Source: an uncultured Clostridia bacterium (lineage in GTDB: Bacteria > Bacillota > Clostridia > Oscillospirales > Acutalibacteraceae). Taken from it: DNA of 5,835 nt. The number at the start of each line of letters is the position of its first letter. Positions within the stretch are counted from its first letter, which is position 1. The notes below the pieces were generated by a model that saw nothing but the letters and a program-made list of their open reading frames with translations, was not told the origin of the DNA and did no database searches. Shown here one piece after another: positions 1-5,835 of the stretch. The DNA lies in contig CAMUZD010000120.1 in NCBI GenBank assembly GCA_947165115.1, positions 1 through 5,835 on the forward strand, in the 5' to 3' direction. The translations under genes were made by a program, and so were the position numbers.

Positions 1-279
1 GTTATCTCCGTTCTTTCAAATGTCGTTCCCGGTGTAGCTCATGAAATAGTTCAGAAGTATCTTGACGGCGACTATATCGGCTCTCGCGAGCTTCAGCTCA
101 AGTGGCTTGATTTGTGCAACGCCCTGTTTATCGATGTTAACCCGATTCCCGTCAAGGAAGCGATGAATATGATGGGTCTCAACGTAGGCCCCGTCCGTAT
201 GCCTCTTATCGAGATGGACGAGCCCTCAAAGGCAAAGCTCAGAGCAACTCTCGAGAAGCACGGCCTTATCGGTGCGTAA
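1..279 (+). CDS. dapA: 4-hydroxy-tetrahydrodipicolinate synthase (DapA), C-terminal part only
   Basis: DapA condenses pyruvate with aspartate-semialdehyde, the first committed step of the diaminopimelate/lysine pathway in the cytoplasm. Only the last 92 codons are present. The gene is cut by the window start, and the full family length is about 290-300 residues. The visible part begins at the conserved ISVLSN segment, then shows the C-terminal helices and the family's NPIPVK stretch (about window residues 48-53), and ends with ...KHGLIGA and a TAA stop. The Schiff-base lysine and catalytic tyrosine lie upstream, outside the window, and cannot be checked. dapB follows after 3 nt, which supports the assignment because both act consecutively in the pathway. 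Identification rests on recognised family sequence and is firm. Confidence 0.95.
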   Translation, partial: VISVLSNVVPGVAHEIVQKYLDGDYIGSRELQLKWLDLCNALFIDVNPIPVKEAMNMMGLNVGPVRMPLIEMDEPSKAKLRATLEKHGLIGA

Positions 280-282
280 GCC

Positions 283-1044
283 ATGGTAAGAATTATTCTC
301 AGCGGCTGCAGCGGCAAGATGGGCGAAGCCGTGACGGCATGCGCCCAGCAGAATGACAATGTCGAAATCGTCGCGGGCGTTGATATTTATACTTCCGCCC
401 TGCGCGATTATCCGATTTTTCCCGCATTTGATGAAATCAGCGGCATAGAAGCCGACGCGGTCATTGATTTTTCAAACCCCGCCGTTTTTGAGCCGATGAT
501 TGATTACTGCGTTAAGAACTCTCTGCCCGCCGTTATCTGCACCACCGGTCTCTCCGATGAGCAGAAGGCGAAGATGAACGAAGCGGCAAAGAGCATCCCC
601 GTTTTTTTCAGCGGCAACATGAGCCTCGGCGTCAATCTTATGATTGAGCTTGCCAAAACTGCAACCAGAGTCCTCGGCGGCAGCTTCGATATTGAAATCG
701 TCGAGCAGCATCATAACCGCAAAATCGACGCTCCGAGCGGCACGGCTCTTATGATTGCCGATGCCATCAAAGGCGAGCTCGATAAAGAGACGGAATATGC
801 GTTTGACCGCACTCAGCGCCGCGAGCCGAGACGCAAGAATGAAATCGGTATCCACGCCGTCAGAGGCGGAACTATAGTCGGCGAGCACGAAGTGATTTTC
901 GCCGGAAATGATGAAATAGTAAAAATCTCCCACTCGGCAAGAAGCAAATCCCTCTTTGCCACCGGCGCGGTCAATGCCGCGGTCTGGCTTACCGGCAAAC
1001 AGAGCGGATTATACAATATGTCTGATATGATAAGTGAGGTATGA
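283..1044 (+). CDS. dapB: 4-hydroxy-tetrahydrodipicolinate reductase (DapB)
   Basis: DapB performs the NAD(P)H-dependent reduction that follows DapA in the diaminopimelate/lysine pathway, supplying peptidoglycan cross-linking precursor and lysine. The 253-residue length is normal. Residues 8-14 (GCSGKMG) form the N-terminal Rossmann dinucleotide-binding loop, CTTG at 86-89 lies by the cofactor, and the family signature EQHHNRKIDAPSGTA is at 141-155. By comparison with the E. coli enzyme, H143 is the predicted catalytic histidine, K147 the general acid lysine, and G153-T154 contact substrate. The ATG at 283 is 3 nt after the dapA stop and has no clear Shine-Dalgarno sequence, so translation is probably coupled to dapA. 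Its TGA stop overlaps a possible start of the next gene. No missing residues or lesions are visible. Confidence 0.97.
   Translation: MVRIILSGCSGKMGEAVTACAQQNDNVEIVAGVDIYTSALRDYPIFPAFDEISGIEADAVIDFSNPAVFEPMIDYCVKNSLPAVICTTGLSDEQKAKMNEAAKSIPVFFSGNMSLGVNLMIELAKTATRVLGGSFDIEIVEQHHNRKIDAPSGTALMIADAIKGELDKETEYAFDRTQRREPRRKNEIGIHAVRGGTIVGEHEVIFAGNDEIVKISHSARSKSLFATGAVNAAVWLTGKQSGLYNMSDMISEV
1036..1039 (+). promoter_or_regulatory. Ribosome binding site that decides the hydrolase start
   Basis: GAGG sits 7 nt before the ATG at 1047 but only 1 nt before the in-frame ATG at 1041. The spacing favours 1047 as the true start, although 1041 forms an ATGA overlap with the dapB stop and cannot be excluded. 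Confidence 0.55.
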
Positions 1045-1046
1045 GC

Positions 1047-2006
1047 ATGAATAAAGCTACCAAAGCGGTTATAGGCACCGCTGTCGCCGCGGGCGCGATT
1101 TCCTTCGGCGCAGGTTATATCATCTTCAACGAGGTTATGAACCGCGATTCACTTCTTTATCCCAAGATTGCGAACGCCGCTTACCAGAAGATGGACCATG
1201 TAGATGTCTCTCAGGAAGATGAGAGAATCACCTGGTATAACAATGTCGAGAAGCAGTATTTCGAGATGATAAACGAGCGCAATTTCCGCCTCAAAGCGAA
1301 ATACATCCCCGCCGATAAACCCTCAAAGAAATTCGTATTCTGCTCACACGGCTACAGAAGCTCCGGCAACGGCGAATACAAGCTGATGGCAAAATTCTAT
1401 CACGATATGGGTATGAATCTCTTTATCGTCGATCATCAGGCGGCCGGCGAGAGCGACGGCAAGTATATCGGCTTCGGCTACCACGAGAGCAAGGATTCGC
1501 TGCGCTGGCTCGAATGGATGCTTGAGAAATTCGGCTCGGATATCGAGATTATCCTCCAGGGCGTCTCGATGGGCTGCGCGACAGTTCTCATGATGAGCGG
1601 CGACGCCTCCCTGCCCGAAAATGTCAAATTCACCGTGGCGGATTGCGGCTACACCTCGGCTTACGATCAGTTTGAGCATATTCTCAATAATTCTATGCAT
1701 CTGCCGAATTTCCCGATTCTCTACACCTCAAATATCTTCAATAAAGCCATCAACGGCTGGGATTTCAGGGATGCGGATCCGATAAACAAGGTTCAGACCG
1801 CAAAAGTTCCCATTCTGTTTATTCACGGTGACAAGGATGATTTTGTTCCGACCTATATGGTGCATCAGCTCTATGCCGCCTGCACAAGCGAATATAAAGA
1901 CCTGCTCGTAATTCCCGGCGCAGGCCACGCGGAGAGTTATCCGACCGACTCCGCCGCTTACGAAGCCAAGGTTAAGGAATTCGCAGATAAATTCCTTTCA
2001 AAATAA
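1047..2006 (+). CDS. Membrane-anchored alpha/beta hydrolase (serine hydrolase)
   Basis: This is a 319-residue alpha/beta-hydrolase-fold protein counted from ATG 1047; starting at 1041 adds two residues. Residues 7-27 form a hydrophobic Ala/Gly-rich segment after a short lysine-containing N-terminus, which looks like a signal anchor. The catalytic domain would then face outside, though this topology is inferred. The fold markers are in order: SHG oxyanion region at 100-102, nucleophile elbow GVSMG with Ser174, HGDKDD with the likely acid Asp264, and GAGHAES with His294. The complete triad suggests an active esterase, lipase or peptidase-like enzyme, but the substrate cannot be read from the sequence. 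It resembles hydrolases commonly annotated in Clostridia as 'alpha/beta hydrolase' or 'lysophospholipase-like'. It lies between dapB and nrdR in the same operon, with a 21-nt gap downstream. Nothing ties it biochemically to lysine synthesis. Confidence 0.88.
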   Translation: MNKATKAVIGTAVAAGAISFGAGYIIFNEVMNRDSLLYPKIANAAYQKMDHVDVSQEDERITWYNNVEKQYFEMINERNFRLKAKYIPADKPSKKFVFCSHGYRSSGNGEYKLMAKFYHDMGMNLFIVDHQAAGESDGKYIGFGYHESKDSLRWLEWMLEKFGSDIEIILQGVSMGCATVLMMSGDASLPENVKFTVADCGYTSAYDQFEHILNNSMHLPNFPILYTSNIFNKAINGWDFRDADPINKVQTAKVPILFIHGDKDDFVPTYMVHQLYAACTSEYKDLLVIPGAGHAESYPTDSAAYEAKVKEFADKFLSK

Positions 2007-2013
2007 TTTCCAT

Positions 2014-2019
2014 AAGGGG
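2014..2019 (+). promoter_or_regulatory. Ribosome binding site of nrdR
   Basis: AAGGGG lies 8 nt before the ATG at 2028. It supports translation initiating at the true NrdR N-terminus, so the upstream half of the interrupted gene is still equipped for expression. Confidence 0.6.
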
Positions 2020-2027
2020 TAATTGCA

Positions 2028-2495
2028 ATGAAATGTCCGTTTTGCTCATGCGAAGACAGTAAGGTAATCGATTCAAGACCGACCGACGAGGGCGAGCGCA
2101 TCAGAAGAAGAAGGGAATGCAATTCCTGCGGCAAGCGCTTCACAACCTATGAAATCGTTGAGACCGTGCCCGTAATCGTCGTCAAGAAGGATCATTAGAG
2201 ACAGGTTTTCGACCGCGACAAGCTTTTCCGCGGTATGCTCAAATCCTGCGAGAAGAGACCGGTTTCCCTCGATCAGCTTGAAAAGGCAGTTGACAATATC
2301 GAGCTCCAGCTTCAGAGCGGTCTCGACAGAGAGGTCAGCAGCGAGGTTATCGGCGAGCTTGCCATGGAGCAGCTCAGAGACCTCGACGAGGTTGCCTATG
2401 TCCGCTTTGCATCCGTTTACAGACAGTTTAAAGATATCAATACTTTTATGGAAGAGCTGGCGAAACTGCTCAGCGATTCCGGCAAGGAAGCGTAA
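2028..2495 (+). pseudogene. nrdR: Transcriptional repressor NrdR, interrupted by an in-frame TAG at codon 57
   Basis: NrdR senses ATP/dATP and represses ribonucleotide reductase operons. Read through the amber codon, the gene has 155 sense or TAG codons, the normal family length. Cys3, Cys6, Cys31 and Cys34 form the zinc ribbon, followed by the IRRRRE and GKRFTTYE blocks. From about residue 48 comes the ATP-cone domain (VIVVKKD, then RQVFDRDKL, CEKRPVSL and DEVAYVRFASVYRQFKD). TAG at 2196-2198 interrupts between KKDH and RQVFD, a variable turn position where relatives have residues such as Ser, Thr or Arg. The frame is kept and the following 98 codons look undamaged. Terminating at TAG would leave a 56-residue zinc ribbon. 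The next ATG (2235) removes the first part of the ATP cone and has no good ribosome binding site. The identity is firm, but whether this is a recent nonsense mutation, a base-call error, or a readthrough or recoded codon is undecided. Confidence 0.9.
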
Positions 2496-3349
2496 TGAAA
2501 AAACTTATCTGCATCGCTCTGGCGGCGCTTATGCTTATGCTGACAGCCTGCGGAGCCGCGGAGCCTAAAACGATATATAAAGACACGCTTGTTATCACGA
2601 ATGAAGAGAAGACTTTTGAAGGGGCGAAGGAGCGTTACAGAGCTGTGCTCGAATCTCTCAAAACGAGAGTCACTCTACTTGAGGAGAGCCACAATCAGTC
2701 CGTAAAACTCGAAAATCCCGATTCCTACTTTCTTGATGACAATTATATCCTGCGCTCTTTTGATCCGTTTGCGGTCTCCTCGTTTGAGATGACAGATAAG
2801 ATAAATGATTCGGTAACAAGCGAAAATGCTTCCGAAATATTCAAAGACGATGCCGGAAACAGCAATGTCATTTTCAGCCGTGAAGACGGCGGTTATACTC
2901 TTCAGTTCATGAACGAAGGGTTGACAGAAACATATAAATCCGAATATGACGCCAAAACCGATTCCTTCAGATTCACCTATAATGAAGACGGTCAGGCTCC
3001 GGAGCTTAAAAGCGAGTTTCTCGAATTTGTCACCGTCTCCGACGGCACATATATAATCCAGAGCAGTAAATCCAGATGTTTCATCGAATATGATGCAGAC
3101 GGCAACATAGTTTCTTTCACCTGCTCAACCCTTAAGGAAAAGGAATACACGCAGGAAGACAGCGTATATAAAGCAAACGCCGCGTCGCTGACTATGTTCA
3201 AGAGCAAAATCGACAACGGCAAAAAGACCGATTATGAGAGCATCCGCGAATACAGCGAAGGCGTGCTTACTCATATTGACACGGTCGAGGAAAAGGTGAA
3301 CGAAATACAGATTTACGCGGATATGTATGAATCTGCATTCGTTCAGTAA
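2495..3349 (+). CDS. Uncharacterised lipoprotein
   Basis: I do not recognise a named family. The 284-residue product begins with a typical lipoprotein signal peptide: MKK, a hydrophobic core and the lipobox LTAC at 16-19. Cys19 is therefore the predicted lipidated residue, and the mature protein would sit on the outer face of the membrane. Residues about 41-66 look helical and charged. The middle (about 123-215) alternates polar and hydrophobic residues with several aromatic, turn-rich strands, suggesting a beta-sheet domain. Two cysteines (195 and 210) occur in that part. The C-terminal 60 residues look helical. No catalytic motif is visible. The ATG overlaps the nrdR TAA by 1 nt (TAATG), and AAGGAA at 2484-2489 inside nrdR is a well-placed ribosome binding site, so it is co-transcribed with nrdR. 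It is the last gene before the terminator. Confidence 0.85.
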   Translation: MKKLICIALAALMLMLTACGAAEPKTIYKDTLVITNEEKTFEGAKERYRAVLESLKTRVTLLEESHNQSVKLENPDSYFLDDNYILRSFDPFAVSSFEMTDKINDSVTSENASEIFKDDAGNSNVIFSREDGGYTLQFMNEGLTETYKSEYDAKTDSFRFTYNEDGQAPELKSEFLEFVTVSDGTYIIQSSKSRCFIEYDADGNIVSFTCSTLKEKEYTQEDSVYKANAASLTMFKSKIDNGKKTDYESIREYSEGVLTHIDTVEEKVNEIQIYADMYESAFVQ

Positions 3350-3367
3350 ACTCAATAAATATACTCA

Positions 3368-3412
3368 ACCCGCAAGGCTGCCCTTATAGCCCTGCGGGTA
3401 TTATATATATAT
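3368..3412 (+). terminator. Probable intrinsic terminator of the dapA-to-lipoprotein operon
   Basis: The arms 3368-3379 (ACCCGCAAGGCT) and 3388-3399 (AGCCCTGCGGGT) pair over 12 positions with one A-C mismatch around an 8-nt loop. The hairpin starts 18 nt after the lipoprotein stop. The tail that follows is AT-rich (alternating T and A) rather than a pure T run, so termination may be incomplete. The position between two operons supports the call. Confidence 0.75.
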
Positions 3413-3420
3413 TCTCAATA

Positions 3421-3450
3421 TTGACTAATATTCATTCTCTATGTTAAAAT
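3421..3450 (+). promoter_or_regulatory. Predicted sigma-A promoter of the three-hydrolase operon
   Basis: The -35 element TTGACT (3421-3426) matches TTGACA at 5 of 6 positions. After an 18-nt spacer the -10 element TAAAAT (3445-3450) matches TATAAT at 5 of 6. A TG at 3442-3443 one base before it makes an extended -10. Transcription should start near 3457, leaving a leader of about 30 nt before the GTG start. The surroundings are AT-rich, and I see no clear operator. Confidence 0.75.
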
Positions 3451-3474
3451 AAATATGTATATATCAATCCGATC

Positions 3475-3483
3475 AGGGGAGGG
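3475..3483 (+). promoter_or_regulatory. Strong ribosome binding site selecting a GTG start
   Basis: AGGGGAGGG ends 5 nt before the GTG at 3489. An ATG at 3487 overlaps it in another frame but stops after a few dozen codons, so the GTG is the productive start. Confidence 0.7.
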
Positions 3484-3488
3484 ATAAT

Positions 3489-4598
3489 GTGCAGAATACC
3501 GAGCTCTTTTTTAACTCCGGCAATTTCCGCGTGGTGCAGTTTGCGGATATTCAGGAGCAATACCGGGTGAATCCGAATACGCTCAAGCTCATGAACGCAG
3601 TGCTTGACGCGGCGAAGCCCGATTTCGTTGTGCTGACCGGAGACCAGGTGAAGGGCTATGCTCTCGATTTATTCACCGATACGCGCAGGCGCACCAATGA
3701 GGTTATAAAAACCATCTGCGAGCCGATGACTTCAAGAGGAATTCCTTTTACGGCAACCTTCGGCAATCATGACAGCCAGTGCGGAATCAGCAATGCCGAG
3801 CAGTTTGAAATGTATAAGGCGCTGCCCGGATTCGTCTGGAATGAGGGACCCGGCCAGGGAGATGAGGGCACCTTCTGCCTGAGCGTTGAGGATAAGATTC
3901 TCATATATATTTTCGATACCCATGCAAAAGACGGCGCAGGCGGTTTCGGAGCGCTGCATAAGAATCAGGTGGAGTGGTATCGCAGCACGCGCGATGCCTT
4001 TGAATCTAAATACGGCAAAGTTCTGCCGTCATTCGCTTTTCAGCATATCCCGACTCCCGAGTATTTTGAAGTTCTCAAGCAGGTCGGCAGATTCTCGCAC
4101 GGCGGCGTGAGAGCTTACGGCAATTTCAGAAATCAATGGTATAAGCTTGATCCTCACAATGTAAATTCAATCAGGGATTTCATGGGCGAATCGCCCGCAA
4201 CTTCAAAAATCAACAGCGGCGAGGTCGAGGCATTCCTCGAGAAGGGTGAGATGCGCGCTCTTATTGCCGGCCATAATCATAATGACAGTTTCCTCGCGGA
4301 GTATAAGGGCATGTATCTGGGATTCACCCAGAGCTGCGGCTTCAGCGCTTACGGCCCAGGCCTGCTGCGCGGCGCGAGATATATTGATATAAAGCCATCG
4401 GGCGAATTCAAAACAGGCACATATACCTTCGCTGAGCTTATCGGCGACATAACCGATAAAAAGCTGACTTATACGCTCTATGAGATGGCGCCCGTCAGCA
4501 TTGAAGGCACCAAAACCTTCTTCCGCGAAGCGGGGATAGTGCTCGGCGCGGCGGGAGCCGCAATAGGCGGAGCGCTGCTCATGAAAAAAAGGAAATAA
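3489..4598 (+). CDS. Calcineurin-like metallophosphoesterase with C-terminal membrane anchor
   Basis: This 369-residue protein hydrolyses phosphate mono- or diesters by family inference; the substrate is unknown. The metallophosphoesterase motifs are in order: FADIQ with Asp20 and Gln22, GDQ with Asp52, GNHD at 92-95, His186 (FQHIP), and GHNH at 261-264. Motif I normally reads DxH, so Gln22 replaces the usual metal-ligand histidine. All other ligands are present, so a changed metal site rather than a dead enzyme is likely. There is no N-terminal signal peptide. Residues about 347-365 form an Ala/Gly-rich hydrophobic helix followed by MKKRK, which looks like a tail anchor that would keep the catalytic domain cytoplasmic. 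It resembles the Dcr2-like branch of the superfamily, but that subfamily call is tentative. It is the first gene of an operon, has its own promoter, and sits 1 nt before the next gene. Confidence 0.88.
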   Translation: MQNTELFFNSGNFRVVQFADIQEQYRVNPNTLKLMNAVLDAAKPDFVVLTGDQVKGYALDLFTDTRRRTNEVIKTICEPMTSRGIPFTATFGNHDSQCGISNAEQFEMYKALPGFVWNEGPGQGDEGTFCLSVEDKILIYIFDTHAKDGAGGFGALHKNQVEWYRSTRDAFESKYGKVLPSFAFQHIPTPEYFEVLKQVGRFSHGGVRAYGNFRNQWYKLDPHNVNSIRDFMGESPATSKINSGEVEAFLEKGEMRALIAGHNHNDSFLAEYKGMYLGFTQSCGFSAYGPGLLRGARYIDIKPSGEFKTGTYTFAELIGDITDKKLTYTLYEMAPVSIEGTKTFFREAGIVLGAAGAAIGGALLMKKRK

Positions 4599-4599
4599 T

Positions 4600-5286
4600 A
4601 TGGGTAAAATCATAGGTCTCGGCGGCGGAAGATTCGACAACGGCGAGATGCAGAATGTCGCCGAATATATAATTTCGCTGGCGGAAAAAGAAAACCCCAA
4701 GCTCATTTTTCTGCCGACCGCGAGCTTTGACAACTGCGATGAAAACTGCGATGTGATTGCCGTCTTTTCCTCTCTCGGTTGTGAATGCGAAATTCTGAAG
4801 CTCACCGACGCTTCACTTTCTTATGCTGACATTGAGAATTCTATTCTCTCCGCAGATATCATTTATGCCGACGGCGGAAATCTGAAATTCATGATGAATA
4901 CTTTCAGAAGCACCGGCGCGGATAAAGCGCTGAAAAAGGCTTATGAGCGCGGAGTCATACTTTCGGGTCTCAGCTCGGGAATGATGTGCTGGTTTGCGGA
5001 AGGATATGACGACTGCGGTGAAGACGGCGCTTTTGAATGGATTGACTGCATCGGCCTTCTGCCCTATGCCGCCTGCCCGCATTTTGAGGGCGGAAACTGG
5101 GGCTCTTTCGCCGAAGCTGTGAAGGGCAGGGAGTATTCTGCATTTGCAATGGAAAACGGCGCGGCGCTTGTGGTTATTGACGGCAGTTATTCGGTTGTCT
5201 GCGGCAATGAGGGCGGCAGAGTCTATTATTTTGATAAGGATAAAAAACACGAAAAGAGCATTTTCGGCGGAGAAGAGCAGAGATGA
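4600..5286 (+). CDS. S51-family serine peptidase (peptidase E-like)
   Basis: Peptidase E and its relatives (family S51, glutamine-amidotransferase-like fold) cleave Asp-containing dipeptides; cyanophycinases belong to the same family. The 228-residue length fits the small cytoplasmic PepE type, with no signal peptide. Visible landmarks are the N-terminal strand and glycine loop IIGLGGG (4-10), FLPTAS (37-42), the YADGGN segment (89-94), the nucleophile elbow GLSSG (123-127) with predicted Ser125, and His161 in PHFEGG as the likely catalytic histidine. The usual elbow is GxSAG, so Ser126 replaces Ala. The actual substrate is not predictable. The ATG lies 1 nt after the phosphoesterase stop, with AAGGAA at 4589-4594 inside that gene as ribosome binding site, so the two are co-translated. 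Its TGA overlaps the next start. Confidence 0.85.
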   Translation: MGKIIGLGGGRFDNGEMQNVAEYIISLAEKENPKLIFLPTASFDNCDENCDVIAVFSSLGCECEILKLTDASLSYADIENSILSADIIYADGGNLKFMMNTFRSTGADKALKKAYERGVILSGLSSGMMCWFAEGYDDCGEDGAFEWIDCIGLLPYAACPHFEGGNWGSFAEAVKGREYSAFAMENGAALVVIDGSYSVVCGNEGGRVYYFDKDKKHEKSIFGGEEQR

Positions 5287-5834
5287 AATATAATCCCGAT
5301 ATAATAAAAAGCAACAGAAAAACAGTTCAGCTCGAATTGCGTGCGGACGGCAAGCTTGTAGTCCGCGCGCCCAAGAGAATGCCCTATCGCGAGATTGAGG
5401 AATATGTCAATTCCAATGAAAAATGGATTGAGAGGGCGCTCTCAAAGCACAAGACTCTCTACGGCGAGCCTCTCCCCGTTTATACCGATGAGGAGCTCGC
5501 GCAGATTACGGCATTTGCCAAGGCGATAATTCCGCAGAGGGTTGAGTATTACGCGAATCTTCTCGGTGTCACTTACGGAAAAATATCTATAAGGTATCCG
5601 AAACCAAGATGGGGCAGCTGCTCGGCTGAAGGCAATCTCAGCTTCAGCTGTCTGCTCAGGCAGATGCCGCTTGAGGTGCTCGACAGCGTCGTGGTTCACG
5701 AGCTCTGCCACCGTAAGCATATGAATCATTCAAAGAGATTCTATGATGAAATACTCCGCGTGATGCCCGATTATTTCGAGCGAGAAAAATGGCTCAAATC
5801 AAACGGCAAAAGATACTCGGGAAGGTTACCGTGA
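5283..5834 (+). CDS. YgjP-type zinc metallopeptidase (DUF45, M48-like)
   Basis: This is a complete 183-residue member of the YgjP/DUF45 family of small zinc-dependent metalloproteases, with no signal peptide and therefore probably cytoplasmic. The catalytic core shows the RWGSC block (109-113) typical of the family, then HELCH at 139-143 giving two zinc ligands and the catalytic Glu140, and His149 in the following KHMNHS as the likely third ligand. The N-terminal half (about 10-60) carries the beta-rich segment and EKWIE-type helix common to these proteins. No physiological substrate is inferable here. The start forms an ATGA overlap with the upstream peptidase stop, preceded by GGAG at 5269-5272. 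It is the third hydrolase of the operon. The TGA is 1 nt before the window end, so any further operon members are not visible. Confidence 0.9.
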   Translation: MKYNPDIIKSNRKTVQLELRADGKLVVRAPKRMPYREIEEYVNSNEKWIERALSKHKTLYGEPLPVYTDEELAQITAFAKAIIPQRVEYYANLLGVTYGKISIRYPKPRWGSCSAEGNLSFSCLLRQMPLEVLDSVVVHELCHRKHMNHSKRFYDEILRVMPDYFEREKWLKSNGKRYSGRLP

Positions 5835-5835
5835 T

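Noticed and set aside
472..933. Minus-strand open frame of about 153 codons inside dapB
   Set aside because: It is fully antisense to a motif-complete DapB and has no domain signature or convincing ribosome binding site of its own.
2196..2198. Pyrrolysine insertion as the firm explanation for the TAG
   Set aside because: NrdR is not a known pyrrolysine protein and no tRNA or synthetase gene is in this window. It is kept only as one untested option.
2235..2495. Separate small gene of 86 codons starting at ATG 2235
   Set aside because: The sequence is the rest of the NrdR ATP cone in the same frame as the upstream half. The ATG has no good ribosome binding site and would omit the first part of the domain, so it is better read as part of the interrupted nrdR.
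2278..2568. Plus-strand 96-codon open frame overlapping nrdR and the lipoprotein start
   Set aside because: It is out of frame with two well-supported genes, its translation is Ser/Arg-rich and low in pattern, and it shows no domain or signal.
3401..3420. Possible NrdR box in the TA-rich intergenic stretch
   Set aside because: The run is simple alternating T and A without the palindromic conserved CnATAT-type core and its spacing partner. It is better explained as the terminator tail and promoter-flanking AT-rich DNA.
3487..3489. ATG start at 3487 for the phosphoesterase
   Set aside because: It is in a different frame from the motif-bearing protein and reaches a stop after a few dozen codons. 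The GTG at 3489 carries the real frame with proper ribosome binding site spacing.
4203..4805. Long minus-strand open frame of about 200 codons
   Set aside because: It lies antisense across the junction of the phosphoesterase and S51 peptidase genes, both with clear family motifs. The translated product has no recognisable domain. It is a shadow of the coding strand.

Overview
The window looks like a core-chromosome segment of a Gram-positive, Clostridia-type bacterium. An uncultured gut Oscillospirales or Ruminococcaceae relative is my inference from protein flavour, not a phylogenetic result. The evidence is the tight head-to-tail gene packing, the AGGAGG-like ribosome binding sites, a lipoprotein with a short Firmicute-style signal peptide, a diaminopimelate-pathway dapA-dapB pair, nrdR, and protein types common in Clostridia. 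GC content appears moderate, and I see no mobile elements, CRISPR arrays, tRNA or rRNA genes. All eight genes are on the + strand.

Region 1 (1-3349) is one probable operon whose promoter lies upstream of the window. It holds the 3' end of dapA, complete dapB, a membrane-anchored alpha/beta hydrolase, nrdR (repressor of ribonucleotide reductase genes) and a lipoprotein of unknown function. Gaps are 3 nt, a few nt of overlap or less, 21 nt and a 1-nt overlap, so co-transcription and partial translational coupling are likely. The nrdR reading frame carries an in-frame TAG at codon 57 (2196-2198). Normal NrdR sequence continues in the same frame on both sides of it, which makes this the most notable feature of the window.

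Region 2 (3350-3488) is a short intergenic stretch. A hairpin with an AT-rich tail (3368-3412) probably ends operon 1. It is followed by a good sigma-A-type promoter (TTGACT, 18-nt spacer, extended TG-n-TAAAAT) and a strong ribosome binding site ahead of a GTG start.

Region 3 (3489-5834) is a second operon of three hydrolases: a calcineurin-like metallophosphoesterase with a C-terminal membrane anchor, an S51 (peptidase E-like) serine peptidase and a YgjP-type zinc metallopeptidase. They are joined by a 1-nt gap and an ATGA overlap. Their joint role is unknown.

I do not see a clearly new defence or mobile system. The real points of interest are the amber codon in nrdR, the Gln that replaces the usual His in the first metal motif of the phosphoesterase, and the uncharacterised lipoprotein and hydrolase partners.
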